Positions 1-8,127 of a stretch of DNA of 64,000 nt are shown here, piece by piece. A program made the position numbers and the translations under genes. Below the pieces are notes generated by a model, which saw only the letters and a program-made list of their open reading frames with translations, was not told where the DNA came from and searched no databases. Origin of the DNA: Anaerotignum faecicola (lineage in GTDB: Bacteria; Bacillota; Clostridia; Lachnospirales; Anaerotignaceae); contig JANFXS010000001.1 of the NCBI GenBank assembly GCA_024460105.1, positions 339,895 to 403,894 on the forward strand. The letters run 5' to 3'. Each line of letters opens with the position of its first letter. Positions within the stretch are counted from its first letter, which is position 1.

Positions 1-635
1 ATAAGATGATATGTATTCTCAAACAGCGGTATACAGTTTACCACAATATCGGCTTTTGCAATTTCATCAAGCATTTTATCCATTTTGTAAACTTCGCTGA
101 AACTGCCGTCATTTTTAGGATACGGGTCGACGCCCGCCACAACGGTGTCAAACGCCCTAAACCTTTTGGCGCAATGCGATCCTATTGAACCTGTGCCTAA
201 AATACACACCCTCCTGTTTATCATTTCATGCAGGTTCCAGTCACATTCCCAAATATGTTTCTCCTGCTGTTTTTTAAGTTTGTCGAATTTTTTATAAATG
301 GACAAAACAGCCCCTATCACATATTCGGAAATAGGCGCGCTGTGTACTCCGGGACAATTTTTTAAAATAATTCCGTTTTCGTCAATATATTTAAGCGGCA
401 TTTGATCAATCCCCGTTGAAGTAGTATGTATAAATTTTAATGATTTGAACTTTGAAATATCATTAAAATCAAAGAATTTAAAGCATACCACCGCATCTAT
501 ATCGGAAAAATCCATATTATAGCTTTCCTGTTCGGATCCGTCAAGGTATATAACTTCAACGTCAAGGCCGTTGAGGCTTTCAAACATTTCTTTTGTAAAA
601 CTGTGCTTATTCGCAAAAAGAAGTTTCTTTTTCAT
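1..635 (-). CDS. D-2-hydroxyacid dehydrogenase, C-terminus beyond window edge
   Basis: NAD-dependent 2-hydroxyacid dehydrogenase of the D-isomer-specific family, which interconverts 2-oxo acids and 2-hydroxy acids. I translated the minus strand from an ATG at 635-633, preceded by GGAAAGG; the frame stays open to base 1 (about 211 residues). The N-terminal half is a substrate-binding domain with STGID and the NCPGVHSAPISEYV stretch typical of the family. The Rossmann nucleotide-binding motif GTGSIGSHCA follows near residue 140, then an acidic residue in GVDPYPK that would bind the NAD ribose. The catalytic Arg/Glu/His region lies off the window. It begins 39 bases after the aminotransferase stop, so the two are probably cotranscribed. 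Substrate cannot be told from sequence. Confidence 0.85.
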   Translation of the reverse strand, partial: MKKKLLFANKHSFTKEMFESLNGLDVEVIYLDGSEQESYNMDFSDIDAVVCFKFFDFNDISKFKSLKFIHTTSTGIDQMPLKYIDENGIILKNCPGVHSAPISEYVIGAVLSIYKKFDKLKKQQEKHIWECDWNLHEMINRRVCILGTGSIGSHCAKRFRAFDTVVAGVDPYPKNDGSFSEVYKMDKMLDEIAKADIVVNCIPLFENTYHL

Positions 636-674
636 CTTGTCAATATTCCTTTCCACCGCACGTATTATCGTTAA

Positions 675-1877
675 TCATACTTTCCCTTCAATCATATCGC
701 AAGTAAGCCTGCCCACAATTTCAGCGCCTTTTACTATTTCCTCGTCCGTAGCCGTCGCATAACACATACGCACCATATGGGAAGGCTTGTTTCCGTCAAT
801 GGCAAATCCGGAACCCGGAACGCATACAACTCCCCTGTCAATCCCTTTCCATGTAAAATCGACTGCGTCAATCGTATCCGGCATAAACATCATTATAAAC
901 ATGCCTCCCGTAGGATGACTGAGCCTGCATGAAGGATGCATATATTTCTTAAGGGTCTCAACAATAAGCGATGATTTTCGGCGGTATTCTTCCTGAGCTT
1001 TTTTAATATGCCCTTCATAGTCCGTCTTTGTCATAACCCCCCATGCCACATACTGGCCGATCGTATTGCTGTGTACGTCCGTACACTGTTTGCATACGTT
1101 CACAAGCTTCCCGAATTCCTTTTTAACCACAAGGTATCCAAGGCGGAAAGACGGGGCTATAACCTTTGAAAGCGAGCTTGTGTAAAATACGCGCCCATCG
1201 ATATCATATGATTTAATCGGATTTACCGTTTCCCCTTCAAACCGCAGTTCGGCATATGGATCGTCCTCAAAAATAATCACATCGTATTTGCAGGCAAGGT
1301 CATAAAGTTTTTTACGTTTTTCAGCGGCCGCCGAAAACCCCGTAGGGTTTTGGAATGAAGGGATTGTATATATAAGCTTTACTTTAGGATTTGTTTTCAG
1401 CGCTTCTTCCACAGCGTCCGTATCCATGCCCGTTTCGTCAATGGGCACTCCTATAAGATCGGCTTCGTAGGCGCGGAAAATATTATACATGCTTGCATAT
1501 GACGGTTCTTCCGTTATAACGGCGTCGCCCTTTTCAAGCCATATTTTGGAAACAACGTCAGCCGCCTGCGTGCCGCCGCTTACTATGTATAAATCGTTCG
1601 TTTCAAAATCAAATCCGTATTTTTTGGCAAGCCTTTCTTTAAGGCAGTCAACGAGCGGCGGAAAACCCTGAACGGCTCCGTACATAAGAAGCTGTCCAAC
1701 CTCATTGCTTTCAAGGGCTTCCTGAAAAAACTGCTTCATCTGCTCAACAGGATATGTAGCCGGAGCCGGATTCCCATTTGCAAACGTAATTAAGCCCGGT
1801 TTTAAAGCCGCTTCTGCAAACTGCCTGATAACCGATCCTTCAATATGGTTCATGCGGCCTGCTGTTTGGATTTTCAT
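675..1877 (-). CDS. PLP-dependent aminotransferase, class I/II (2-aminoadipate/MocR-like catalytic fold)
   Basis: A 400-residue fold type I aminotransferase that moves an amino group between an amino acid and a 2-oxo acid. Visible signatures are the N-terminal FANGNPAPATYPVEQM region, VSGGTQAADVV, TIPSFQNPTG, the PLP-contacting FEDDPYAELRF and the Schiff-base lysine in SSLSKVIAPSFRLGY. Family members include LysN-type 2-aminoadipate and aromatic aminotransferases and the catalytic half of MocR regulators; no GntR DNA-binding domain is present here. The start ATG is preceded by GGGAGGAATGGAAT. A promoter and an attenuator-like hairpin lie upstream. The next gene is a D-2-hydroxyacid dehydrogenase, so the pair could turn an amino acid into a 2-hydroxy acid; that is inference. 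Confidence 0.88.
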   Translation of the reverse strand: MKIQTAGRMNHIEGSVIRQFAEAALKPGLITFANGNPAPATYPVEQMKQFFQEALESNEVGQLLMYGAVQGFPPLVDCLKERLAKKYGFDFETNDLYIVSGGTQAADVVSKIWLEKGDAVITEEPSYASMYNIFRAYEADLIGVPIDETGMDTDAVEEALKTNPKVKLIYTIPSFQNPTGFSAAAEKRKKLYDLACKYDVIIFEDDPYAELRFEGETVNPIKSYDIDGRVFYTSSLSKVIAPSFRLGYLVVKKEFGKLVNVCKQCTDVHSNTIGQYVAWGVMTKTDYEGHIKKAQEEYRRKSSLIVETLKKYMHPSCRLSHPTGGMFIMMFMPDTIDAVDFTWKGIDRGVVCVPGSGFAIDGNKPSHMVRMCYATATDEEIVKGAEIVGRLTCDMIEGKV

Positions 1878-1939
1878 ATTCCATTCCTCCCTGTAAATAA
1901 ATATTTATTTAAATATATACATAAAATACCTTTGAAAAA

Positions 1940-1998
1940 TAATCAAAAAAGCGTTCATTCATGAAAGTTTTTCGCAACTTCCAGCTATAAATGAACGC
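1940..1998 (-). terminator. hairpin plus U-tract ahead of the aminotransferase gene
   Basis: On the minus strand GCGTTCATT (1998-1990) pairs perfectly with AATGAACGC (1959-1951). The stem extends by three further pairs and an inner GGAAGTT/AACTTTC helix closes a GCGAAA loop. TTTTTTGATT follows at once. This has the form of an intrinsic terminator, but it lies downstream of a promoter at 2015-2044 and upstream of the aminotransferase, so it may be an attenuator rather than the end of lepB. Confidence 0.6.
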
Positions 1999-2014
1999 CT
2001 TTGCTCTTATAAAT

Positions 2015-2044
2015 AATATACTACTCAAAAAACTTGATTGTCAA
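2015..2044 (-). promoter_or_regulatory. sigma-A promoter for the aminotransferase operon
   Basis: On the minus strand TTGACA (2044-2039) is followed after 18 bases by TATATT (2020-2015). Predicted transcription start is near 2008, about ten bases before the hairpin at 1998. The rest of 1878-2278 is AT-rich and shows no gene. Confidence 0.6.
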
Positions 2045-2278
2045 TGTTTTTCAACACAATTATTTAATCTGCACGGCAGAAATTTTCATGCGTTTATCCT
2101 TTGCCAAAAAAGCAGACATGTTGTTTTTAACCCAGAATGAAATATAAATTTATTCCATCGCTGAAAATATGCCGTATGAAATTTAAAAATCAATAATAAA
2201 TACCGCGGCTATATATGAAATATTTCCAACCGTATTAAACCTTGATACTATAAATATCCATATAAAACAATATTTATC

Positions 2279-2839
2279 CTAAAATATTTTAAACCTTCCT
2301 AACGGAAATATCCTTGCGGCGATTTTTCCGTCAATCTGATCCTCAGGCACCGCCCCTATGAGCTGTGAACGGCTGTCGTTTGAATTGTTTCTGTTGTCGC
2401 CCATAACAAAGTAGGAATCTTCGGGAACCGTAAAAGGATACTCTATATCCCCAATCTGTTCCATAGGCTCTTTAATATATACCTCATCCAGCCTTTCTCC
2501 GTTTAAAACCACAAAATAATTGTAGTCTGCATCCTTTTCAACATCAATAACATCTCCCGGAAGCCCTATAACTCTTTTTATTATAGTTTCATAATCAGCG
2601 CCTTTGTCATACCAGCATATAACAACATCGCCCCTTTTCGGACTGCCGACAGTGTATGCCAGCTTATTGACAAACACAGTGTCATTGTGTTCAAATTCAG
2701 GCTCCATACTTGATCCCTTCACAACCGCTGTTCCGAATACGAAATTTCTGAATATAAACGCCGTTATAATTACCGCCGCAAAAGTCACGGCCCATTCAAT
2801 AATCTTTTTTCTTTTTTTTGCTTTACGAAGTTCTCCCAT
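2279..2839 (-). CDS. lepB: signal peptidase I
   Basis: Membrane-bound serine peptidase that removes signal peptides from exported preproteins. A basic N-terminus (KAKKRKK) is followed by one hydrophobic segment of about 20 residues, then the catalytic Ser in GSSMEPEF (about residue 44) and the general-base Lys in IIKRVIGLPGD (about residue 88). The conserved MGDNRNNSNDSR box lies near the C-terminus. I chose the ATG at 2839 because GAGGTG sits six bases before it; an in-frame GTG at 2848 has no ribosome site. About 186 residues, normal for a Gram-positive enzyme. It follows rplS, a common clostridial neighbour, with a terminator between them. Confidence 0.95.
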   Translation of the reverse strand: MGELRKAKKRKKIIEWAVTFAAVIITAFIFRNFVFGTAVVKGSSMEPEFEHNDTVFVNKLAYTVGSPKRGDVVICWYDKGADYETIIKRVIGLPGDVIDVEKDADYNYFVVLNGERLDEVYIKEPMEQIGDIEYPFTVPEDSYFVMGDNRNNSNDSRSQLIGAVPEDQIDGKIAARIFPLGRFKIF

Positions 2840-2884
2840 ACTGTTCACCTCAACAGGCTGTAAATTAACGCGCCGAAAATTTAA

Positions 2885-2922
2885 GCTTAAAAGCCCGGCG
2901 ACAGCGTCGCCGGGCTTTTAAC
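2885..2922 (-). terminator. intrinsic terminator after rplS
   Basis: AAGCCCGGCGAC and GTCGCCGGGCTT form a GC-rich stem with a very short loop around 2889-2918, flanked by A/T runs, so it could act in either direction. It lies between rplS and lepB. Confidence 0.75.
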
Positions 2923-2930
2923 ATTGGCAA

Positions 2931-3278
2931 TTATCTTAAAACTTCTTTAACTTTAGCAGCTTTGCCAACCCTGTCCCTTAAATAGTTAAGTTTAGCACGC
3001 CTTACGATACCGCGTCTGATAACTTCTATTCGATCGATACGCGGGGAATGGAGAGGCCATGTCCTTTCAACGCCTACTCCCGAAGCAATCCTTCTTACAG
3101 TGAAAGTTTCGCGAACGCCGCCGTTCTGCCTTTTGATAACGACGCCTTCAAACATCTGAAGCCTTTCCCTTGTGCCCTCGACAACCTTAGCGTAAACGCG
3201 TACTGTGTCGCCGACATTAAACTGTGTTACTTCGCCTTTAAGCTGTGCCTGTTCAATACCTTTAATGATATCGTTCAT
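2931..3278 (-). CDS. rplS: 50S ribosomal protein L19
   Basis: L19 of the large ribosomal subunit, 115 residues as usual. The N-terminal [13 protein letters not shown], the central [16 protein letters not shown] and [10 protein letters not shown], and the [19 protein letters not shown] tail are all diagnostic. AGGAGGAATTGAA precedes the ATG. The usual upstream partners rimM and trmD are not next to it; a 326-base intergenic region with its own promoter and a structured leader precedes it, so it is probably transcribed alone or with lepB. Confidence 0.97.
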   Translation of the reverse strand: MNDIIKGIEQAQLKGEVTQFNVGDTVRVYAKVVEGTRERLQMFEGVVIKRQNGGVRETFTVRRIASGVGVERTWPLHSPRIDRIEVIRRGIVRRAKLNYLRDRVGKAAKVKEVLR

Positions 3279-3371
3279 TTCAATTCCTCCTAAATAACCC
3301 GGAATGTTCTTGCCGCATCCATACAGCGACAGCGGACCATCCTTATTGCATGCGTATTAAACGCATAATAT
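3279..3371 (-). promoter_or_regulatory. candidate L19 leader (autoregulatory mRNA structure)
   Basis: The transcript from the rplS promoter would carry about 90 bases of leader with two clear helices. ATGCGT/ACGCAT encloses a TTAAT loop around 3350-3366. CCGC/GCGG encloses the CTGTCGCTG stretch around 3312-3335. Position and arrangement resemble the ribosomal leaders known for rplS in Firmicutes; I could not align it to a covariance model. Confidence 0.45.
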
Positions 3372-3377
3372 TTATTT

Positions 3378-3406
3378 ACTATACCATAAATAATCGGCGC
3401 CTGCAA
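3378..3406 (-). promoter_or_regulatory. rplS promoter
   Basis: TTGCAG (3406-3401), a 17-base spacer, then TATAGT (3383-3378) with TGG before the -10 (extended -10). 3407-3605 is otherwise AT-rich with no gene. Confidence 0.75.
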
Positions 3407-3605
3407 GCTTTTTATTTGGCATAACCGCAATTTGCCGCATAAACCGGGGCAATTTTTATATTTTTAATAATTCAAAATGTTTTCCAAATAATTTAAGCTG
3501 AAGCTTGCAAAACGCATTAATTTATAACTTTTAAATATATACCTACATTTCCGTAATATCGCCGATTAACCGTCGCAACGCCGTATTATGCCATAATGAT
3601 TAAAA

Positions 3606-4118
3606 TCAATATTTTATTATTGTTTCGACGTCATATCCTTCTAAAGCTCCGCGTCCATTAAGATCTTCAAGTTCAACAAGGAACACAAGCTTTTTAACTT
3701 CCGCTCCCATTTCTTCAAGAAGTTCGGTAATTGCCTTAGCCGTACCGCCCGTTGCAAGCAAATCGTCGATTACAACAACCCTGTCCCCTTTTTTAACGGC
3801 GTCTTCATGTATCTCTATTACCGCCTCGCCGTATTCCAGGCCGTATTTCTTGCTCCTTGTTTTCGCAGGGAGCTTGCCTTCTTTCCTCACCATAACAAAC
3901 CCTTTTTTTAACTTATAAGCCACAGGCATGCCGAATATAAATCCCCGGCTTTCAGGCCCCACAACATAATCAAAATCAATGCCGTCAAGCGCATTTGCAA
4001 TCATGTCCACCGATTCGCACAAGGCATCCCCGTCTTTTAAAAGCGTGGTTATATCCCTGAATATAATCCCCGGCTTCGGAAAATCTTTTATATTTCGCAC
4101 TTTATCCGCTAAATTCAT
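3606..4118 (-). CDS. apt: adenine phosphoribosyltransferase
   Basis: Salvages adenine with PRPP to AMP in the cytosol. The 170-residue length is standard. FPKPGIIFRDIT and GPESRGF near residue 60 are Apt signatures, and VVVIDDLLATGGTA (about residues 120-133) is the PRPP-binding loop. TAGGAGGTTTTAAG precedes the ATG, and the ribosome site begins right after the recJ stop, 11 bases away, so it is the last gene of the recJ operon. The clostridial order recJ-apt is conserved; the relA that often follows is absent here. Confidence 0.96.
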   Translation of the reverse strand: MNLADKVRNIKDFPKPGIIFRDITTLLKDGDALCESVDMIANALDGIDFDYVVGPESRGFIFGMPVAYKLKKGFVMVRKEGKLPAKTRSKKYGLEYGEAVIEIHEDAVKKGDRVVVIDDLLATGGTAKAITELLEEMGAEVKKLVFLVELEDLNGRGALEGYDVETIIKY

Positions 4119-4129
4119 CTTAAAACCTC

Positions 4130-5893
4130 CTATAACCTAAAATCGCTTATATTAAGCTGCACACTGCTCCTGCCAAGATATGTATTAACACCTATGCTGT
4201 AAATAATATCGGCTTTCACTCCGTCAAGGCCTTCCAGAACTCTTGCCGTCTTTTCCCTTCCGTAAATTTCGGCACACTGTTTTTCAAAATCCTCAAGGCC
4301 TCCGAAGGAAATGCCTTTAATGGAAATTCCAGTTTTTAAGTCTCTGAAACTAATCTGCATTATGTTTTTTTCCTTGCCTACAAGGCGGATCTTTTCGGCA
4401 AATACATTTTTTGTTCCGAAAACGGGAGAAGGGTTTGCTTTTCCAAAAGGCGCAAGCTCTGCAAGTTCATCCGCAAGCTTTAAATTTATTTCCGAAAACT
4501 CAAGGGCTTTTTCTATATGGATTGACGGGATCATATCCTCTTTCGTAAGGCTGAATTCCAAGTTAAGCCTCCGCCTTAAAATATCAATATTTTCCTTTTT
4601 AAGTGAAAGCCCCGCCGCCATAGGATGCCCTCCGAAACGGCAAAAAAGCTCCTTATTCTTTGAAAGCTCCAAAAACATATTATATCCTTCTATGCTCCTT
4701 GCCGAACCCTTAGCCATATCTTCGCCCTTTGTAATCACAACGGTCGGTTTATAATATTTTTCCTTTATCCTTCCCGCAACGATGCCAGCTATGCTTTCGT
4801 GGATCTCTTCGTCATAAATTACAATAACGTTGTCTTTTCCTATTTCAGTGTTTTCAATAATATCGACAGCCCTCTGGGCCGCCCTTGCAGTTAAAACCTT
4901 CCTTTCGGAATTAAGTTCCACAAGCCTTTGCGCAAGCTTTTCCGCCTGCCGCATATCTTCCGTAATAAACAGCTCCACCGACTCGCCCGCGCTTTCAAGC
5001 CTGCCCGTCGCATTTACGCATGGCCCGAGTATAAAACCGACATGATATTCGGTTACGGCTCCTTTTTCTATCCCCGCTTTATCAATAAGGGCGCATAATC
5101 CGGGATTTTTGCTTTCGTTTATACATTTCAGCCCGTTTTTTGCCATTATCCTGTTTTCGTCAAGCAAATCCACAATATCGCATATAGTCGCCATCGCCGC
5201 AAAACCAAGCAGTTCGTCTTTTAATATAAACGGCTCGCCGCATGCTTCAAAAAAAAGCTTTGCAAATTTAAACGCCATGCCCCCGGCACAAAGAGCTTTA
5301 AAAGGATACGGGCAGTCCTTCCGCTTGTGATCCACAACTGCCGCCGCACGCGGAAGTATCTCCTTTTCCTCTTCCCCGTCAAATTCAACGGGCGGTTCGT
5401 GGTGATCAAGTATAATAAGCGTCATACCGCTGTTTTCGGCGGCTTTTGCTTCCTCAACCGCCGCAATCCCATTATCACAGGCAAATATAACCTTCACGCC
5501 GGCATTTTTAAGCTCCCCTATGGAAGAAATATTCATACCGTACCCCTCCTTTTGCCTGTGGGGCACATAATACATAACGTCGGCGCCGAAATGTTTAAGG
5601 GTCTTATAAAGTATAACCGAACTCATAACGCCGTCCACATCATAGTCGCCGTAAACGGCTATTTTGTCTCCTGCGTCCACAGCTTTCATTATCAAGTCTA
5701 CGGCTTTGTCCATATCCTTAAACAGATAACCGTCATACATCATATCTTCATCACAGCTTAAATATTTAACGGCGCTTTCATACGTCCCTATGCCGCGGTT
5801 TGCCAATATATTTGCAATTACAGGCGAAATATGAAGGCTTTCGGCCATTTTGCCTATATCCGCCTTATTACGCCTTAAAAGCCATTTCTTCAT
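4130..5893 (-). CDS. recJ: single-stranded-DNA-specific exonuclease RecJ
   Basis: DHH-family 5'-3' single-strand exonuclease for recombination and repair. Motifs are VYGDYDVDGVMSS (about residue 80, metal-binding Asp), the DHH motif in ILDHHEPP (about residue 160), ATICDIVDL and, in the DHHA1 part, CRFGGHPMAAGL near residue 410. The C-terminal OB-like domain is present. 587 residues is normal for the family. GGGAGG precedes the ATG. It sits 14 bases after secF, within the SCIFF-secDF-recJ-apt set. Confidence 0.95.
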   Translation of the reverse strand: MKKWLLRRNKADIGKMAESLHISPVIANILANRGIGTYESAVKYLSCDEDMMYDGYLFKDMDKAVDLIMKAVDAGDKIAVYGDYDVDGVMSSVILYKTLKHFGADVMYYVPHRQKEGYGMNISSIGELKNAGVKVIFACDNGIAAVEEAKAAENSGMTLIILDHHEPPVEFDGEEEKEILPRAAAVVDHKRKDCPYPFKALCAGGMAFKFAKLFFEACGEPFILKDELLGFAAMATICDIVDLLDENRIMAKNGLKCINESKNPGLCALIDKAGIEKGAVTEYHVGFILGPCVNATGRLESAGESVELFITEDMRQAEKLAQRLVELNSERKVLTARAAQRAVDIIENTEIGKDNVIVIYDEEIHESIAGIVAGRIKEKYYKPTVVITKGEDMAKGSARSIEGYNMFLELSKNKELFCRFGGHPMAAGLSLKKENIDILRRRLNLEFSLTKEDMIPSIHIEKALEFSEINLKLADELAELAPFGKANPSPVFGTKNVFAEKIRLVGKEKNIMQISFRDLKTGISIKGISFGGLEDFEKQCAEIYGREKTARVLEGLDGVKADIIYSIGVNTYLGRSSVQLNISDFRL

Positions 5894-5907
5894 ATAAGCC
5901 TCCCGCT

Positions 5908-6843
5908 TTATTCGTTTGCATAATCATAATAGTCCCTTGGATCTGGCAAGTCTTTCATTTTTTTTGAAAGCAGGTACCATATTGACCCGGAAAGGAATAT
6001 TGAGGAATATCCGCCGCTTATTATGCCCACCATTATAGGAAGGGCGAATTCCTTAACCGATTCCACGCCTATAAAGTAAAGCGGCGCGATTGCCAAAAGC
6101 GTTGTTATGGACGTGTAAAGCGAACGGCGCATTGTCTGCATAACGCTTAAATCCACAACTTTCGGTATGCCCTCTTTTTTTATAAGCTCCTTATTTTCCC
6201 TTATCCTGTCAAATATAACTATCGTAGCGTTTATGGAATACCCCACGACAGTAAGCACTGCCGCTATAAACGCATTATTTACGGGTATCCTAAAAACCGC
6301 GTAAAAGCCGACCATAATCAAAACGTCATGGAAAAGCGCGATTATAGAGCTTATCCCCATCCTGAAATCGGCGAACCTTATGGATATATACAAAAGCATA
6401 ACGGCGCATGCAATAGCCAATGCAATAACGGCGGCTTTCTGCATTTCACCGCTTACGGCGCCGCTTATATCGGAAACGCTTAATATGCTTTCTTCCGTCA
6501 AACCGAATTTATCCATAATCGCCTTTGACAGCTCAGTTCTTGTTTGTCCGTCCACAGACTGCATTTTTATCGAAACTTGGTTGGTCCCGATTATCTTCTG
6601 CACCTGCGGGCTTTTCTGCCCCGTAACGGATTTTATAACTTCCGCCACGTCGTCGTTATTAAATTCTTTGCCTATGTCAACCGTCATAGCCGTACCGCCG
6701 GTAAAGTCTATATCAAAATTCAATATACCCTTAGACTGCACGCCGTTTATAACCATTGCTCCTATCCCTACGGCAATGCATATTATGGAAACGGCAAAGA
6801 ATTTCATCCTGTTTTCAACTATCTGAATATTTTTGATTTTCAA
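5908..6843 (-). CDS. secF: protein translocase subunit SecF
   Basis: Membrane subunit that with SecD helps draw exported proteins across the membrane. The N-terminal transmembrane segment is followed by FDIDFTGGTAM, a large extracytoplasmic loop, and five further hydrophobic segments with ATIVIFDRIRENKEL near the middle. 311 residues fits SecF. The start codon is TTG at 6843, with AAGGAGG about eight bases upstream. 14 bases separate it from secD. Confidence 0.95.
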   Translation of the reverse strand: MKIKNIQIVENRMKFFAVSIICIAVGIGAMVINGVQSKGILNFDIDFTGGTAMTVDIGKEFNNDDVAEVIKSVTGQKSPQVQKIIGTNQVSIKMQSVDGQTRTELSKAIMDKFGLTEESILSVSDISGAVSGEMQKAAVIALAIACAVMLLYISIRFADFRMGISSIIALFHDVLIMVGFYAVFRIPVNNAFIAAVLTVVGYSINATIVIFDRIRENKELIKKEGIPKVVDLSVMQTMRRSLYTSITTLLAIAPLYFIGVESVKEFALPIMVGIISGGYSSIFLSGSIWYLLSKKMKDLPDPRDYYDYANE

Positions 6844-6857
6844 AACCCTTCGCCTCC

Positions 6858-8123
6858 TTAAACGCTTTTCAATCCGTTTTTGCCGTCTTTGGGAATAAGC
6901 CCGTAAAAAGACGGCTTGTCCAGTCCGGCTCCAATCATCGCTTTTAATATCAGCCTTGTTACTACAATGGCCGTAAACATAGAAAGCGCGATACCTATCA
7001 TAAGCGTCTGTGCAAATCCGCGTATTGTTCCCGTTCCCATAACATAAAGCACAACGGCCGCAATAAACGTTGTTATATTCCCGTCAAGGATTGCCGACAA
7101 CGCTCTCGAAAATCCTGTTTTGACTGAATTTTTCATATTCTTGCCTGCCTGCATTTCTTCTTTTATTCTTTCAAAAATAATTACGTTGGCGTCTACAGCC
7201 ATGCCTATTGAAAGTATAATTCCGGCAATTCCCGAAAGGGTCAGCGTAACGTTAAACATGTTAAGGGCAATTACCTCCAAGCCTATATATATGCATAGCG
7301 CCCAGTCCGCCGCAAACCCGCATCCGCGGTAAGAAAAAAGCATAAATAAAAGTACAAGCGCAACGCCTATTACGGCGGCTTTAACGCTTGTTGAAACGGC
7401 GTCGGCGCCAAGCCTTGCGCCTACGTTATTCATCTCTATAACCGTAAGGTTAAATGGCAGAGAGCCTTCGTTTATCCTTGCCGCCGTTTCCTGCGCTTCC
7501 TCATTTGTAAAACCGCCCGTTATGCTTGCCCTTCCGTCCGTAATAACGGAATTCACCATAGGCGCGCTCACTACTTCCCCATCCATTACAATGGCAATCA
7601 TCTTGCCCAGATTATTTTTTGTAGCCTCGGCAAAAAGCTCTTTGCCTTCTTCTGTAAATTCCAACGCGATATACGGTTCGCTTTGCCCGTTGCTGCCTGC
7701 GTCGCCGACTTCCCTCGACGCTTTCTTAACGTCGGCTCCGGTTAAAAGCACATTGCCGTTTTCATCTATAAACTCAAGCTGCGCCGTCTTTCCGAGTTCT
7801 TCAACGGCCGTTTCAACGTCGTCTATTCCCGGTATTTCCACACGCACCCTGTTTTCGCCCTGAAGCGACGCTTCCCCTTCCGACCAGCCTTTCCTGTCAA
7901 GCCTGCCCTGTATAAGGGATACTGCCTTTTCCATCTCTTCCGGCGTCACATCCTCTTTTTCGGCCTGATATACGATTGAGGCCCCGCCGCTTAAATCAAG
8001 GCCCAGCTTTATATTGCCCATGCTTAAAAGCCTTCCCCCGCCTATGCCGAAAACGGCGACGGCGCACAATATTACAGCCGCGGCTAAAAGCAACGCCAAC
8101 CCTGCTATGCTTTTACCTTTCAT
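6858..8123 (-). CDS. secD: protein translocase subunit SecD
   Basis: Larger partner of SecF. GLDLSGGASIVYQ near residue 45 is the D1 motif; the P1 head domain and the GRASITGGF stretch follow; the membrane half carries GMAVDANVIIFERIKEE. I start it at the ATG at 8123, preceded by GAGGAGG that lies in the last codons of the maturase gene; an upstream ATG at 8141 would overlap that gene and lacks a ribosome site. About 421 residues, typical of clostridial SecD. Confidence 0.95.
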   Translation of the reverse strand: MKGKSIAGLALLLAAAVILCAVAVFGIGGGRLLSMGNIKLGLDLSGGASIVYQAEKEDVTPEEMEKAVSLIQGRLDRKGWSEGEASLQGENRVRVEIPGIDDVETAVEELGKTAQLEFIDENGNVLLTGADVKKASREVGDAGSNGQSEPYIALEFTEEGKELFAEATKNNLGKMIAIVMDGEVVSAPMVNSVITDGRASITGGFTNEEAQETAARINEGSLPFNLTVIEMNNVGARLGADAVSTSVKAAVIGVALVLLFMLFSYRGCGFAADWALCIYIGLEVIALNMFNVTLTLSGIAGIILSIGMAVDANVIIFERIKEEMQAGKNMKNSVKTGFSRALSAILDGNITTFIAAVVLYVMGTGTIRGFAQTLMIGIALSMFTAIVVTRLILKAMIGAGLDKPSFYGLIPKDGKNGLKSV

Positions 8124-8127
8124 AATG

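Noticed and set aside
1878-2278. T-box before the aminotransferase
   Set aside because: No GGTGG.ACCGCG core on either strand.
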